The translations under genes and the position numbers were made by a program. A stretch of DNA of 44,302 nucleotides. It comes from Flavobacteriales bacterium. Its GTDB lineage: Bacteria > Bacteroidota > Bacteroidia > Flavobacteriales_D > CAJJDF01. The stretch covers positions 34,999 through 79,300 of the forward strand of contig JAHDBM010000008.1 of NCBI GenBank assembly GCA_020630395.1. The letters are read 5' to 3'. The notes under the pieces are model-generated. The model saw nothing but the letters and a program-made list of their open reading frames with translations. It was not told the origin of the DNA and did not search any database. Below, piece after piece: positions 1 to 8,562 of the stretch (position 1 is its first letter; each line of letters starts with the position of its first letter).

Positions 1-357
1 GCACATGATTTTGTATACGAAATGGATTTGGCTTATGCTACTTCCGATTTAGTAGTGTCAAGAGCCGGAGCATTGTCTATATCAGAATTATGTTTGGTGA
101 GTAAACCATCAATCTTGGTTCCTTCGCCAAATGTTAGTGAAGATCATCAAACGAAGAATGCAATGGCATTAGTTAATCAAAATGCAGCTGTATTAGTAAA
201 GGATATAGAAGCAGTTGAAGTTTTAGGTAAAGAAGTGGTGACATTGTTTAATGAACCAGATAAATTAATAAAGTTAGGAGCGAACATTGCAAGTTTTGGG
301 AGACCAAATGCAGCAGATGCAATAGCAAATGAGGTGTTTAAAATAATACAGAAATGA
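1..357 (+). CDS. murG: MurG, C-terminal part (UDP-GlcNAc transferase), 5' end outside window
   Basis: This is the last 118 codons of MurG, which transfers N-acetylglucosamine from UDP-GlcNAc to lipid I on the inner face of the cytoplasmic membrane, giving lipid II. The reading frame is open from base 1, so the gene starts upstream; full MurG is about 360 residues. The visible part carries the C-terminal nucleotide-sugar binding signature of the family: ATSDLVVSRAGALSISEL followed by PSPNVSEDHQTKNA. It is followed directly by a small gene whose ATG overlaps the TGA stop by 4 bases, and then by murC, so the genes look translationally coupled. The assignment is firm from motif and from the mur-fts context. 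Confidence 0.95.
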   Translation, partial: AHDFVYEMDLAYATSDLVVSRAGALSISELCLVSKPSILVPSPNVSEDHQTKNAMALVNQNAAVLVKDIEAVEVLGKEVVTLFNEPDKLIKLGANIASFGRPNAADAIANEVFKIIQK

Positions 358-659
358 GAAGTTTAGGTTTAATATTATTAGGTGTTTTGTTTTTTAATTC
401 ATGTGAATTTAAAGATGAAAGCGGAATATTAGAGCGTCTTAAAATGGTAAGTGAAGATGGACACGAGAGGATTTTAATATTAAATAAGGATAATAGTTTT
501 GTAGAGACTTCAGGGTATGGTGGAAAATTTGCTGCTTATGGTAAATGGTCGGGTACATATGCACATAAATATGATTTGTTTTTGCAATATGAAGGAAATG
601 ATAATGAAATAACATATACGATTTTAGAGGATAGTGTGTTTTTAAACAATATAGAATAA
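354..659 (+). CDS. small putative lipoprotein between murG and murC
   Basis: This encodes a 101-residue protein that I do not recognise. The N-terminus is a short hydrophobic signal (LGLILLGVLFF) ending in NSC, a plausible relaxed Bacteroidota lipobox with the lipidated cysteine near residue 17. The remainder is short, polar and strand-rich (GKWSGTYAHKYDLFLQYEG, then ITYTILEDSVFL), reminiscent of small lipocalin or META-like folds, though that is only an impression. The start ATG overlaps the murG stop as ATGA, and its TAA stop overlaps the murC start as TAATG, so it is embedded in the operon and very likely translated with it. In most related clusters murG and murC are adjacent, so this is an inserted gene. 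A link to peptidoglycan synthesis or division is suggested only by position. Confidence 0.7.
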   Translation: MRSLGLILLGVLFFNSCEFKDESGILERLKMVSEDGHERILILNKDNSFVETSGYGGKFAAYGKWSGTYAHKYDLFLQYEGNDNEITYTILEDSVFLNNIE

Positions 660-2041
660 TGAACATTAATTTGAATAAAATATATCATGTTTACCTTGTC
701 GGAATTGGCGGGATAGGGATGAGTGCGCTTGCGCGATATTTTCATTCTCAAAGAATAACTGTAGCAGGTTATGATGCAACCTCTTCTCCATTAACAAAGG
801 AATTAGAAGAGCTTGGCATACACATTCATTATAAAGAAGCACTAGAACATATACCTCCAAAAATCACACAAGAGAAAAAAATGTCTTTAGTGATTTATAC
901 CCCTGCTATACCGTCAACTAATCGAGAGCTTAATTGGCTAAGAAGTGAGGGATGTACCGTATTAAAAAGATCAGAGGTGTTAGGGTTAATATCTAAACAA
1001 TATAAAACGATTGCAGTATCTGGAACTCATGGTAAAACAACTACCTCATCTATGATTGCTCATGTTATGAATCAATCATCTGTTAAGTGTCATGCATTTT
1101 TAGGAGGTATAGCAACTAACTTTAATAGCAACCTATTATTAAATGAAGGAGCTGAATATGCTGTTGTAGAAGCAGATGAATTTGATCGTTCATTTTTAAC
1201 ATTAGAGCCAACAATTGCTGTTACTACATCTGTAGAAGCCGATCATCTTGATATTTATGGGGAAGAAGAATATTTGGTAGCTTCTTTTCAAGAGTTTATA
1301 GATAAAACAGTAGATGGAGGAATACTTTTTCATCAAGAGAAAGTTGATTTGAAGAGCAACAATAAAAGGTCTTACGGATTAGAATCAGGAGATTATTATG
1401 GTGATAACCGAAAGGTAGTGAACGGAGATTTTATTTTTGATGCGCATACACCTAATGGAATAATAACAGAAATTAAACTTGGAATAAATGGCTTGCATAA
1501 CATAGAAAATGCGATTGCAACTATTGCTGTTTGTCAAGAAGTGGGGATTTCTAATGAAGTAATAAAAGAAGGTTTAGGCTCGTATTTGGGTGTTAAGAGA
1601 AGATTCGAATACCAATTAAAAACGAATGATGTAGTATTTATTGATGACTATGCACATCATCCTAGCGAGATAAAAGCATTGGTGTCGAGTGTTAGGGAGC
1701 TTTATCCTAATAAACGAATAGTTGGAGTATTTCAACCGCACTTGTATAGTAGAACGAAAGATTTTGCTGATGAGTTTGCACATGAGTTAGATCAATTAGA
1801 TCAAACCATACTGTTAGAGATTTATCCAGCAAGAGAATTACCAATAGAAGGAGTTGATTCAGCAATGTTATTAAGTAAAATGAAAAATCCTGGCATAATA
1901 GTACCAAAGGATGATATAGTAGAGCAAGTTATTAGAAATAAACCGCAGGTGTTGTTAACCATAGGAGCGGGAGATATAGATAGATTAGTTGAGCCTATTA
2001 GGTTAGGATTAGTGGAGAATCAAATAGCAATTGCTAACTAA
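659..2041 (+). CDS. murC: UDP-N-acetylmuramate--L-alanine ligase
   Basis: MurC adds L-alanine to UDP-N-acetylmuramic acid using ATP, the first amino-acid addition in peptidoglycan precursor synthesis, in the cytoplasm. The 460-residue length is normal. The N-terminal Rossmann-type domain has VGIGGIGMSALAR (residues 14-26), the ATP-binding loop is GTHGKTTTS (122-130), EADEFDRSF follows in the central domain, and the C-terminal domain has the family motif DDYAHHPSEI. The start ATG overlaps the upstream stop by one base, and ftsQ begins at the next base after the TAA stop, so this is one tight transcription and translation unit. Confidence 0.98.
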   Translation: MNINLNKIYHVYLVGIGGIGMSALARYFHSQRITVAGYDATSSPLTKELEELGIHIHYKEALEHIPPKITQEKKMSLVIYTPAIPSTNRELNWLRSEGCTVLKRSEVLGLISKQYKTIAVSGTHGKTTTSSMIAHVMNQSSVKCHAFLGGIATNFNSNLLLNEGAEYAVVEADEFDRSFLTLEPTIAVTTSVEADHLDIYGEEEYLVASFQEFIDKTVDGGILFHQEKVDLKSNNKRSYGLESGDYYGDNRKVVNGDFIFDAHTPNGIITEIKLGINGLHNIENAIATIAVCQEVGISNEVIKEGLGSYLGVKRRFEYQLKTNDVVFIDDYAHHPSEIKALVSSVRELYPNKRIVGVFQPHLYSRTKDFADEFAHELDQLDQTILLEIYPARELPIEGVDSAMLLSKMKNPGIIVPKDDIVEQVIRNKPQVLLTIGAGDIDRLVEPIRLGLVENQIAIAN

Positions 2042-2824
2042 ATGAAAAAGGTTATAAACATAGCAAGTTGGAGCGCCTTTATAATAGGGGTGTTTGTCAT
2101 TTTTAGTTTTACTGAAGGAGGCAAAAACAAGATGCTATGCCATGAATTTAAAGTTGATGTAGATTGGGAAACAGGAAATCATTTTGTGACAGAAAAAGGA
2201 GTTAAAGAATTAATAGGAAGATTAGGATATAGTTTAGGAGAAGTAAAAATGGAAACTATTAATGCTGAACAAGTAGAGCAAAAGTTGATGGATTTATCAA
2301 GTGTAGAAGAAGTATCTGTTTTTAAAAATATAAATGGCGTATTAAATGTTAAGGTAAAACAGAGATTACCAATCGCTAGAATATTAAATAAAAATGGTAC
2401 GTCAACCTATATAGATGATAACGGTAAATTAATGCCTTTATCTAGTAAATTTACGGCTAGAGTATTGGTTGTAAATGGAAATATTAATGAGAATAGAACT
2501 TTTTCAGTAGAAGAGATAAAGGCAAGTGATTCATTGGCAACAATATCTCAGTTAGATGAGTTGTACGATCTAGTAACTGAGTTTAGAAAAGATGAATTCT
2601 TTATTGCTCAATTTGAACAAATATATGTTGAGCGTAATGGGGATTATACAATAATACCTAAAGTTGGAAATCAAAAAATACGTTTTGGTAAACCAATTGA
2701 CGTAAAAGAAAAATTAAAGAAATTAAAACAGTTTTATACAGAAGGAATAGCTCCTCAAAGCTTAAATCTGTATAGTGAAATAAATGTAGAATATAACGGA
2801 CAAATAGTTTGCACTAAAAAATAA
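2042..2824 (+). CDS. ftsQ: cell division protein FtsQ/DivIB
   Basis: FtsQ is a bitopic inner-membrane protein that recruits later divisome proteins. This 260-residue version has a short cytoplasmic N-terminus, one transmembrane segment at about residues 7-25 (SWSAFIIGVFVIFSF), and then a periplasmic POTRA-like region (about 35-110) followed by the beta domain. Sequence conservation in this family is weak, so the call rests mainly on topology, size and position exactly between murC and ftsA. The start ATG abuts the murC stop, and the stop lies 4 bases before ftsA. Confidence 0.92.
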   Translation: MKKVINIASWSAFIIGVFVIFSFTEGGKNKMLCHEFKVDVDWETGNHFVTEKGVKELIGRLGYSLGEVKMETINAEQVEQKLMDLSSVEEVSVFKNINGVLNVKVKQRLPIARILNKNGTSTYIDDNGKLMPLSSKFTARVLVVNGNINENRTFSVEEIKASDSLATISQLDELYDLVTEFRKDEFFIAQFEQIYVERNGDYTIIPKVGNQKIRFGKPIDVKEKLKKLKQFYTEGIAPQSLNLYSEINVEYNGQIVCTKK

Positions 2825-2828
2825 ACAA

Positions 2829-4091
2829 ATGGACACATCAGAAATCGTAGTTGGCTTAGACATTGGTACCACTAAAATTGCTTGTTTAGTAGGTAAAAAG
2901 AATGAAAACGGAAAAATAGAAATTATTGGTATGGGTAAATCCGAATCAGTTGGAGTTACGCGTGGGGTAGTTTCTAACATAGAAAAAACCGTTCAATCTA
3001 TTCGAGCTGCTGTTGAACAAGCTGAGCAAAAATCAGGTGTAGATATTAAGGTTGTAAATGTTGGTATTGCTGGGCAGCATATTAAAAGTTTACAACACAG
3101 AGGTATGATTACCAGAAGAAGTCATGATGATGAAATTTCTCAAGAAGATATCGATACACTGGTACAAGATATGTACAAGTTGGTGATGATGCCAGGAGAG
3201 GAAATTATTCATGTTCTTCCACAAGAATATATTGTAGATAGAGAGCAAGGAATAAAAGATCCTATTGGTATGGCTGGTGTTCAGTTAGAGGCAAACTTTC
3301 ATATTATAACTGGTCAAATATCTGCTGCAAAAAATATTTACAGATGTGTAGAAAAAGCTGGTTTAGAAGTAGCGGATATTATTTTAGAGCCGTTAGCATC
3401 ATCTGATTCTGTTTTAAGTTTCGAAGAAAAAGAAGCAGGTGTAGCGCTAGTTGATATAGGTGGTGGTACTACCGATATTGCCATTTTTCAAGACGGTATT
3501 ATTCGTCATACTGCTGTTATTCCGTTTGGTGGTAATGTGATCACAGAAGATATTAAAGAAGGATCTACGATTATTAAAAGACAAGCAGAACTATTAAAAG
3601 TAAAATTTGGTTCAGCACTAGCAAGCGAAAGTCAAGAAAACGAAATTGTTTGTATTCCTGGTTTAAGAGGCCGTGAGCCAAAAGAAATATCGGTTAAAAA
3701 TTTATCTCACATTATTCAAGCAAGAATGGAAGAGATAATAGAACACGTACACTATGAAATTAGAAACTCTGGTTACGAGAAAAAACTAATAGCAGGTGTT
3801 GTAATAACAGGAGGAGGATCGTTATTAAAACATATACCACAGTTATTTGAATATGTAACAGGAATGAGTTCTAGAATTGGATATCCAAATGAACATTTAT
3901 CAATGGGTACTCAAGAAAACTTAACAAGCCCTCAGTTTGCAACTGGTATTGGTCTTGTTATGAAAGGATTTGAGAAGCAAGATAAAGTAGTAAGAGAAGA
4001 ACAAGAAACAATTAGAACAACAAGAAATATGAATCTTAAAGGAAACTTTTTCGATAAAATAAGAAGCTTTTTTGAAGAGGATGTGCAGTAA
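2829..4091 (+). CDS. ftsA: cell division protein FtsA
   Basis: FtsA is an actin-like ATPase that tethers FtsZ to the membrane. It has 420 residues. The phosphate-1 motif GLDIGTTKIACLVG lies at residues 9-22 and the phosphate-2 motif VDIGGGTTDIAIF at 208-220; GVVITGGGSLL further on is the adenosine motif. The C-terminus (NFFDKIRSFFEE) is an amphipathic helix of the type used as a membrane anchor. It lies in the dcw operon 4 bases after ftsQ. A 132-base spacer with a striking inverted repeat separates it from ftsZ. Confidence 0.98.
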   Translation: MDTSEIVVGLDIGTTKIACLVGKKNENGKIEIIGMGKSESVGVTRGVVSNIEKTVQSIRAAVEQAEQKSGVDIKVVNVGIAGQHIKSLQHRGMITRRSHDDEISQEDIDTLVQDMYKLVMMPGEEIIHVLPQEYIVDREQGIKDPIGMAGVQLEANFHIITGQISAAKNIYRCVEKAGLEVADIILEPLASSDSVLSFEEKEAGVALVDIGGGTTDIAIFQDGIIRHTAVIPFGGNVITEDIKEGSTIIKRQAELLKVKFGSALASESQENEIVCIPGLRGREPKEISVKNLSHIIQARMEEIIEHVHYEIRNSGYEKKLIAGVVITGGGSLLKHIPQLFEYVTGMSSRIGYPNEHLSMGTQENLTSPQFATGIGLVMKGFEKQDKVVREEQETIRTTRNMNLKGNFFDKIRSFFEEDVQ

Positions 4092-4094
4092 AAG

Positions 4095-4191
4095 AGTTAT
4101 GAGTATAGAGTTAATAGTTACGAGTTCGGATCATTGAATTAGACTCAAAGTTTGACTAAAACTTTTAACTATAAACTTAGAACTAAAAACT
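4095..4191 (+). repeat. heptad-periodic imperfect inverted repeat between ftsA and ftsZ
   Basis: The left arm (4095-4126) is built of AGTTNNN units spaced exactly 7 bases, with five AGTT positions of which the second reads AGTA. The right arm (4160-4191) is built of AACTNNN units, also five at exact 7-base spacing. Aligned as an inverted repeat over 32 bases, 23 positions are complementary, and three of the mismatches would be G-U pairs in the ftsA-ftsZ mRNA. A 33-base spacer lies between. The structure could act as an mRNA hairpin that adjusts ftsA and ftsZ expression, or be a dispersed repeat family. No long T tract follows, so it does not look like a normal terminator. Confidence 0.75.
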
Positions 4192-4223
4192 AAATAATAA
4201 CAACAAAAACAACAACATAAATT

Positions 4224-5834
4224 ATGGAATTTAACATGCCAAACAAAGACCGCACAAATATCATTAAGGTGATAGGTGTAGGAGGAGGCGGAAGCAATGC
4301 CGTTAACTTCATGTACGAAATGGGAATCGAAGATGTAGATTTTATTATCTGTAATACAGATAAACAAGCATTAGATACGAGCCCAATCCCAAGAAAACTT
4401 CAGTTAGGAGGAACACTAACAGGAGGAAGAGGAGCTGGATCAATACCTGATGTAGGTAGAAATGCAGCTATTGAAAATATTGATGAAATAAGAGAATTCT
4501 TAGAGGATAATACCAATATGGTATTTATCACAGCAGGAATGGGTGGTGGTACAGGAACAGGTGCTGCTCCGGTAATTGCTAAAACTGCTAAGGATATGGG
4601 AATCTTAACAGTAGGTATTGTAACTGTACCATTTTCTTTTGAGGGTAAAAGAAGAAAGGAACAAGCAGATCTTGGGATTAAAGAAATGCGTGATGCAGTA
4701 GATACGCTTTTAGTGATTAATAACGATAAGCTAAGAGAAATTCACGGTAATCTTACGTTAAGAAATGCATTTGCTCAAGCAGATCAAGTATTAGCATCTG
4801 CAGCTAAAGGTATTGCAGAAGTAATATCTAAAATAGGATTTATTAACGTAGATTTTAATGATGTTAGCACAGTAATGAAAGATAGTGGTGTAGCTATTAT
4901 GGGTACAGCAGTTGCTGAAGGAGATAATAGAGCAATTACTGCTACTGAGAAAGCATTAGCTTCTCCATTATTAAATGACAATGATATTTTTGGTGCTAAG
5001 CAAATCTTGTTAAATATTACATTTGGTGAGGCAGAACTTACTATGGATGAAATGAGTGAAATAACTGATTTTATTCAAGATGCGGCTGGAGGAGCTGCTG
5101 ATGTAATTATGGGACAAGGTTATGAAGAAACCCTTGGAAACAATATCTGTGTTACCGTAATTGCAACTGGTTTTAAAGGTAGTCCTGATACAGGAGTAAC
5201 GCCTGAAGAGGCACCAAAGACGATTCATAAATTAGAAGATGAAGCACCTGCTGAAATTACTGCTCCTATCAATAGTCCTACAGCAATCAATAAGACTGAA
5301 GTAGTAGATGAGGAACCAGCAGATTTTGAGCCTTATTTAAAGGAAGAAGAGAAAGAAAATTTTGATTTGTCTTTTGAATCTAATACTCCACAACCACAAA
5401 AATCGTTAGATTTTGAAATTACTAACGATAATGGAGCACAGCCAACTGAATCTAATGTAACGGAAAAAGAGGTTTCTAACAATGATACAGAAGTTATTCG
5501 ATACAATTTAGAAGACGAAGTAGAAGATGTTTCTAATTATAATGATAGTGAAGAAACTACTACTGAGTTATCTAAAGAAGAGCAACAAAAGCTTGCTGAA
5601 GATCGATACGAAAGAATAAAGGAAATGACGGTTAAATTGAGAACTCCTTTTGGATTATCTGATCTTGAAAACGAGCCAGCTTATAAAAGAAGAAAAATTA
5701 ATTTAGAGGATGTTCCACATTCATCTGACAGTAAAGTTTCAAAATATACGTTATCGGATGAAGACAATGCAGATGGAACAAAATCAACAGGATTAAAGAG
5801 CAACAACTCTTTCTTACATGACAATGTAGATTAG
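4224..5834 (+). CDS. ftsZ: cell division protein FtsZ with long acidic tail
   Basis: FtsZ is the tubulin-like GTPase that forms the cytokinetic ring. The N-terminal GTPase has IGVGGGGSNAV (residues 17-27) and the tubulin signature GGGTGTGAAPV (about 107-117). The globular part ends near residue 325. The remaining roughly 210 residues are acidic and low in complexity, and end in the conserved Bacteroidota tail, with NEPAYKRRKI and a final NNSFLHDNVD. Total length is 536 residues. The leader before the ATG is rich in CAA units, with no strong Shine-Dalgarno sequence, which is normal for this phylum. The TAG stop overlaps the stop of the convergent VWA gene by 4 bases. Confidence 0.98.
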   Translation: MEFNMPNKDRTNIIKVIGVGGGGSNAVNFMYEMGIEDVDFIICNTDKQALDTSPIPRKLQLGGTLTGGRGAGSIPDVGRNAAIENIDEIREFLEDNTNMVFITAGMGGGTGTGAAPVIAKTAKDMGILTVGIVTVPFSFEGKRRKEQADLGIKEMRDAVDTLLVINNDKLREIHGNLTLRNAFAQADQVLASAAKGIAEVISKIGFINVDFNDVSTVMKDSGVAIMGTAVAEGDNRAITATEKALASPLLNDNDIFGAKQILLNITFGEAELTMDEMSEITDFIQDAAGGAADVIMGQGYEETLGNNICVTVIATGFKGSPDTGVTPEEAPKTIHKLEDEAPAEITAPINSPTAINKTEVVDEEPADFEPYLKEEEKENFDLSFESNTPQPQKSLDFEITNDNGAQPTESNVTEKEVSNNDTEVIRYNLEDEVEDVSNYNDSEETTTELSKEEQQKLAEDRYERIKEMTVKLRTPFGLSDLENEPAYKRRKINLEDVPHSSDSKVSKYTLSDEDNADGTKSTGLKSNNSFLHDNVD

Positions 5835-7921
5835 TCTATGCTGTCAAATTGTTTTGCAGGTTTAGATGAAGACGAATATGTTTTTGATAAAAGGGTTCTC
5901 CAGAATATTTTATCAGAATAAATATTTCGTTCAGCATCATTTTGCTCAAACTCTTTGATGTTAAACTTTGTTGATTTGTTGTTGTTATTGTTGTCAATTT
6001 TAACATAGTTTAAACTGCTGTTCTTTGCAAGTTTTTCAAGTTCCTCATTGGTTTTTGTGCCAAATTGAAAAACTTGCAAATGAATTAGCTTATCAGATTT
6101 TATGTGGCGCTTAACATGCCTAGATATCGTAAATTGTCCATCTGTTAATAGTACCAGGTTAATATTTTGATCTGTTTCATGTTCATTATAATAGTTATAG
6201 ACGTAGGTAAGTCCTTTATCAATATTGGTACTTCCAGATAAAGAAAGCTTATTAAGTTCACGTCTTAATTTTTTCTTTTCATCCGATTTAATTCTATCAA
6301 GTAATAAATTTGTTCTTGATGAAAAAGAAATTAAAGAAATTCGATCTTGTGGCTCAAGTTTATCATTAAAACTTAATAATTCTTTTTTTAATAAATCGTA
6401 TTTGCCTTTTTGCCTCATAGAACTAGATGCATCTACCAAGAATACATAGTTTGTAGAGTGAGTAGTATAATCTATAGATTTATTTTTCTTATCACTAAAT
6501 ATGCAATCTTTGATAAAGAATAGTTTTGATTTTTCCTCATTAATGTTGGGGTCATCCATCATTTCTCTTATTTCCCTGCTTAATTTCGATTCAAATAATC
6601 TTAAACCAGGAATTTTATTAGGTAGATGTTTTAAAGCAACTTCATTGTATACATTACCGAATGTTATAGAGTCAGTTTTTTCATTAAATTGAGGATAGGT
6701 ATAGAACGAAGTCATAGACTCATTCTTTACAAATTTTAACCGTAAAAATACATACTGACTCATGTAGGAGTATGATGTTTTGTAACCAATGTCAGTATTT
6801 AAATAAAATTTGGTTTTTTCATCAGCACGTATCGATTTATTTACTAATTCCAGTCCAGTTTGTAACGAAGTACCACCATCTGCACTTAGGTTATTTACTA
6901 TTTGGGATATTTTACTGGAATTTGGTTCTCGTTTAAATAAATATTGAGAATTTGAAGTAAATATTATTCCAGTTACAAGATCGTTTTTAGGAAGATTTTG
7001 AGTAGCACGATTATACATTTGTTTGGCTTGAGAGAGATTGTTTAGCATAGAGCTTGAGATATCAAATAAAAATATATGATGTGTATAATCTTTAAATTCT
7101 TTAAACTCTTCGGGAGAATTTTCATTGATATGTCCTTTCTCTTTTAGTTCAGCAAGTTTATCTCTAGCGCTTTTTTCTCTGTTGTTTCGGGGTAAAAATT
7201 CTGTATTTTGACAATAACTAGAAGAATCGTCAATAGGAATTAGTTCAACATTGTCAAAAAAGTAATAGGCTGCATGATTCATTTCTTTGTTTAATATATC
7301 TGGTGCATCCTTATATAATATTCTAGAGATGTGTTGTTTCTTAGTAAACCTAAATCGCGTATTTGTAAGGGTTAAAAATTCTTCACCTCCTTTTGCTTCG
7401 TATATACCACTTACTTTAACCCATTTATTTTGATAATTAACATGCGTGTCTAATTGTATGACTTGTAGTTCAAGTTGTTCATTATTTCTTATGTCAAACT
7501 CCGAAATTTTATGCTTTGATAAAACAAAAGGAAATTGCTTAACTACAAAATCTGAGTATTGGCAATGCGCAACAGAAAAACTTATTTTATATGTTTTATT
7601 TGCTTCTAGTGGAGTAGATAATCTTGTATAGATACCTTCAACTTTATTTTCTTTGTTATACATTTCAATACCTACTTTTCCTCCTCTATCAATAGAGTTA
7701 ATAATAGGAAAGCCTAGATAAGTGGATTTGTAGCTGTTAAAATAATCTGGTTTACCATTTAATACTTTCCAATTTTTAACAAATTTACGCTTAGTATTTT
7801 TATAAGGTTTATGGATTGGTCTTTTGAAAGAATTATCTTCAAATAATCCATTTGAAACAAGGTTTTGAGCATTCACAGCAGTAGAGCTGAGTAATAAGAA
7901 GAGAGCAATTTTATGTATCAT
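5831..7921 (-). CDS. secreted protein with two von Willebrand factor A domains
   Basis: This is a 696-residue protein with a signal peptide (residues 1-19, cut after VNAQ). The N-terminal part begins NLVSNGLFED and runs to about residue 230; it resembles the beta-sandwich module found at the start of many Bacteroidota envelope proteins (NLVxNGxFE). Two VWA domains follow. VWA1 starts near 282 with the MIDAS motif DISSS (287-291) and GGTSLQ (349-354). VWA2 starts near 491 with DASSS (497-501), GSTN (563-566) and LLTDG (591-595). VWA1 lacks a clear LTDG strand, so it may be degenerate. A short asparagine run (643-648) precedes the C-terminus. VWA domains bind metal and partner proteins; the partner is unknown. 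The gene lies between ftsZ and yqeY in the opposite orientation. Confidence 0.85.
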   Translation of the reverse strand: MIHKIALFLLLSSTAVNAQNLVSNGLFEDNSFKRPIHKPYKNTKRKFVKNWKVLNGKPDYFNSYKSTYLGFPIINSIDRGGKVGIEMYNKENKVEGIYTRLSTPLEANKTYKISFSVAHCQYSDFVVKQFPFVLSKHKISEFDIRNNEQLELQVIQLDTHVNYQNKWVKVSGIYEAKGGEEFLTLTNTRFRFTKKQHISRILYKDAPDILNKEMNHAAYYFFDNVELIPIDDSSSYCQNTEFLPRNNREKSARDKLAELKEKGHINENSPEEFKEFKDYTHHIFLFDISSSMLNNLSQAKQMYNRATQNLPKNDLVTGIIFTSNSQYLFKREPNSSKISQIVNNLSADGGTSLQTGLELVNKSIRADEKTKFYLNTDIGYKTSYSYMSQYVFLRLKFVKNESMTSFYTYPQFNEKTDSITFGNVYNEVALKHLPNKIPGLRLFESKLSREIREMMDDPNINEEKSKLFFIKDCIFSDKKNKSIDYTTHSTNYVFLVDASSSMRQKGKYDLLKKELLSFNDKLEPQDRISLISFSSRTNLLLDRIKSDEKKKLRRELNKLSLSGSTNIDKGLTYVYNYYNEHETDQNINLVLLTDGQFTISRHVKRHIKSDKLIHLQVFQFGTKTNEELEKLAKNSSLNYVKIDNNNNNKSTKFNIKEFEQNDAERNIYSDKIFWRTLLSKTYSSSSKPAKQFDSID

Positions 7922-8018
7922 GGATATCTTTTAAAGATTATGATGTAAATTTCCAAAAACCATACCAATTTTAATTAATTTTAGTCAAATAAAATTTAAT
8001 ATTAAAGACCTTATCAAG

Positions 8019-8468
8019 ATGAGTTTAATAGATCAAATGAATAAAGACATTAAAGCTGCAATGATAGCTAAAGAAAAAGAGAAGTTAGCTTCTTTACGTG
8101 CTATTAAATCTGCTTTGATGCTAGAGGCTACAAAAGATGGTAGTGGAGATGTTTCAGAAGAGACTGAGCTTAAAATAGTTCAAAAGTTATTAAAACAAAG
8201 AAAAGAAGCAGCTGAGTTATATATTTCTCAAGGAAGACAAGATCTTGCTGATGATGAATTAAGTCAAGCTAAAGTAATAGAGGCTTATTTACCAGAGCAA
8301 ATGAGCGAAGAAGATGTAAAAAAAATAGTATTAGATACCATTGCTCAATTGGGAGCTTCATCTCCTTCAGAAATGGGAAAAGTTATGGGGCCAATTATGG
8401 GGAAGCTATCTGGTAAAGCAGATGGTAAATTAATTTCTAAATTGGTTAAAGAAGCTTTAGTGGGATAA
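8019..8468 (+). CDS. yqeY: GatB/YqeY domain protein
   Basis: This 149-residue cytoplasmic protein has the length and sequence of the YqeY family, which shares an alpha-helical domain with the GatB tail of tRNA-dependent amidotransferases. Its molecular role is not settled. Recognisable stretches are KAAMIAKEKEKLASLRAIKSA near the N-terminus, then SQAKVIEAYLPEQMSEEDV, and the C-terminal GKVMGPIMGKLSGKADGKL. In related genomes yqeY commonly follows ftsZ; here a divergent VWA gene separates them. A strong hairpin terminator begins 19 bases after the stop. Confidence 0.93.
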   Translation: MSLIDQMNKDIKAAMIAKEKEKLASLRAIKSALMLEATKDGSGDVSEETELKIVQKLLKQRKEAAELYISQGRQDLADDELSQAKVIEAYLPEQMSEEDVKKIVLDTIAQLGASSPSEMGKVMGPIMGKLSGKADGKLISKLVKEALVG

Positions 8469-8487
8469 TAATATATTTCAACACATT

Positions 8488-8520
8488 AAAGCCATAATAG
8501 AATGCTGTTATGGCTTTTTT
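8488..8520 (+). terminator. Rho-independent terminator after yqeY
   Basis: A perfect 10-base-pair stem (AAAGCCATAA with TTATGGCTTT) encloses a 10-base loop, and the stem runs into a T tract. It sits just after yqeY and separates it from the G8-domain gene downstream. Confidence 0.88.
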
Positions 8521-8562
8521 AGTAAATATGGTTTATATTTAATTTTTATTAAAGTCATTATA

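Noticed and set aside
4095-4191. Reading the ftsA-ftsZ inverted repeat as a Rho-independent terminator
   Set aside because: The stem is AT-rich and imperfect and is not followed by a T run; termination there would cut off ftsZ, for which no other promoter is obvious.
4131-4367. Minus-strand open frame across the ftsA-ftsZ spacer
   Set aside because: It spans the AT-rich inverted repeat and the ftsZ start, with no homology-like features or promoter.
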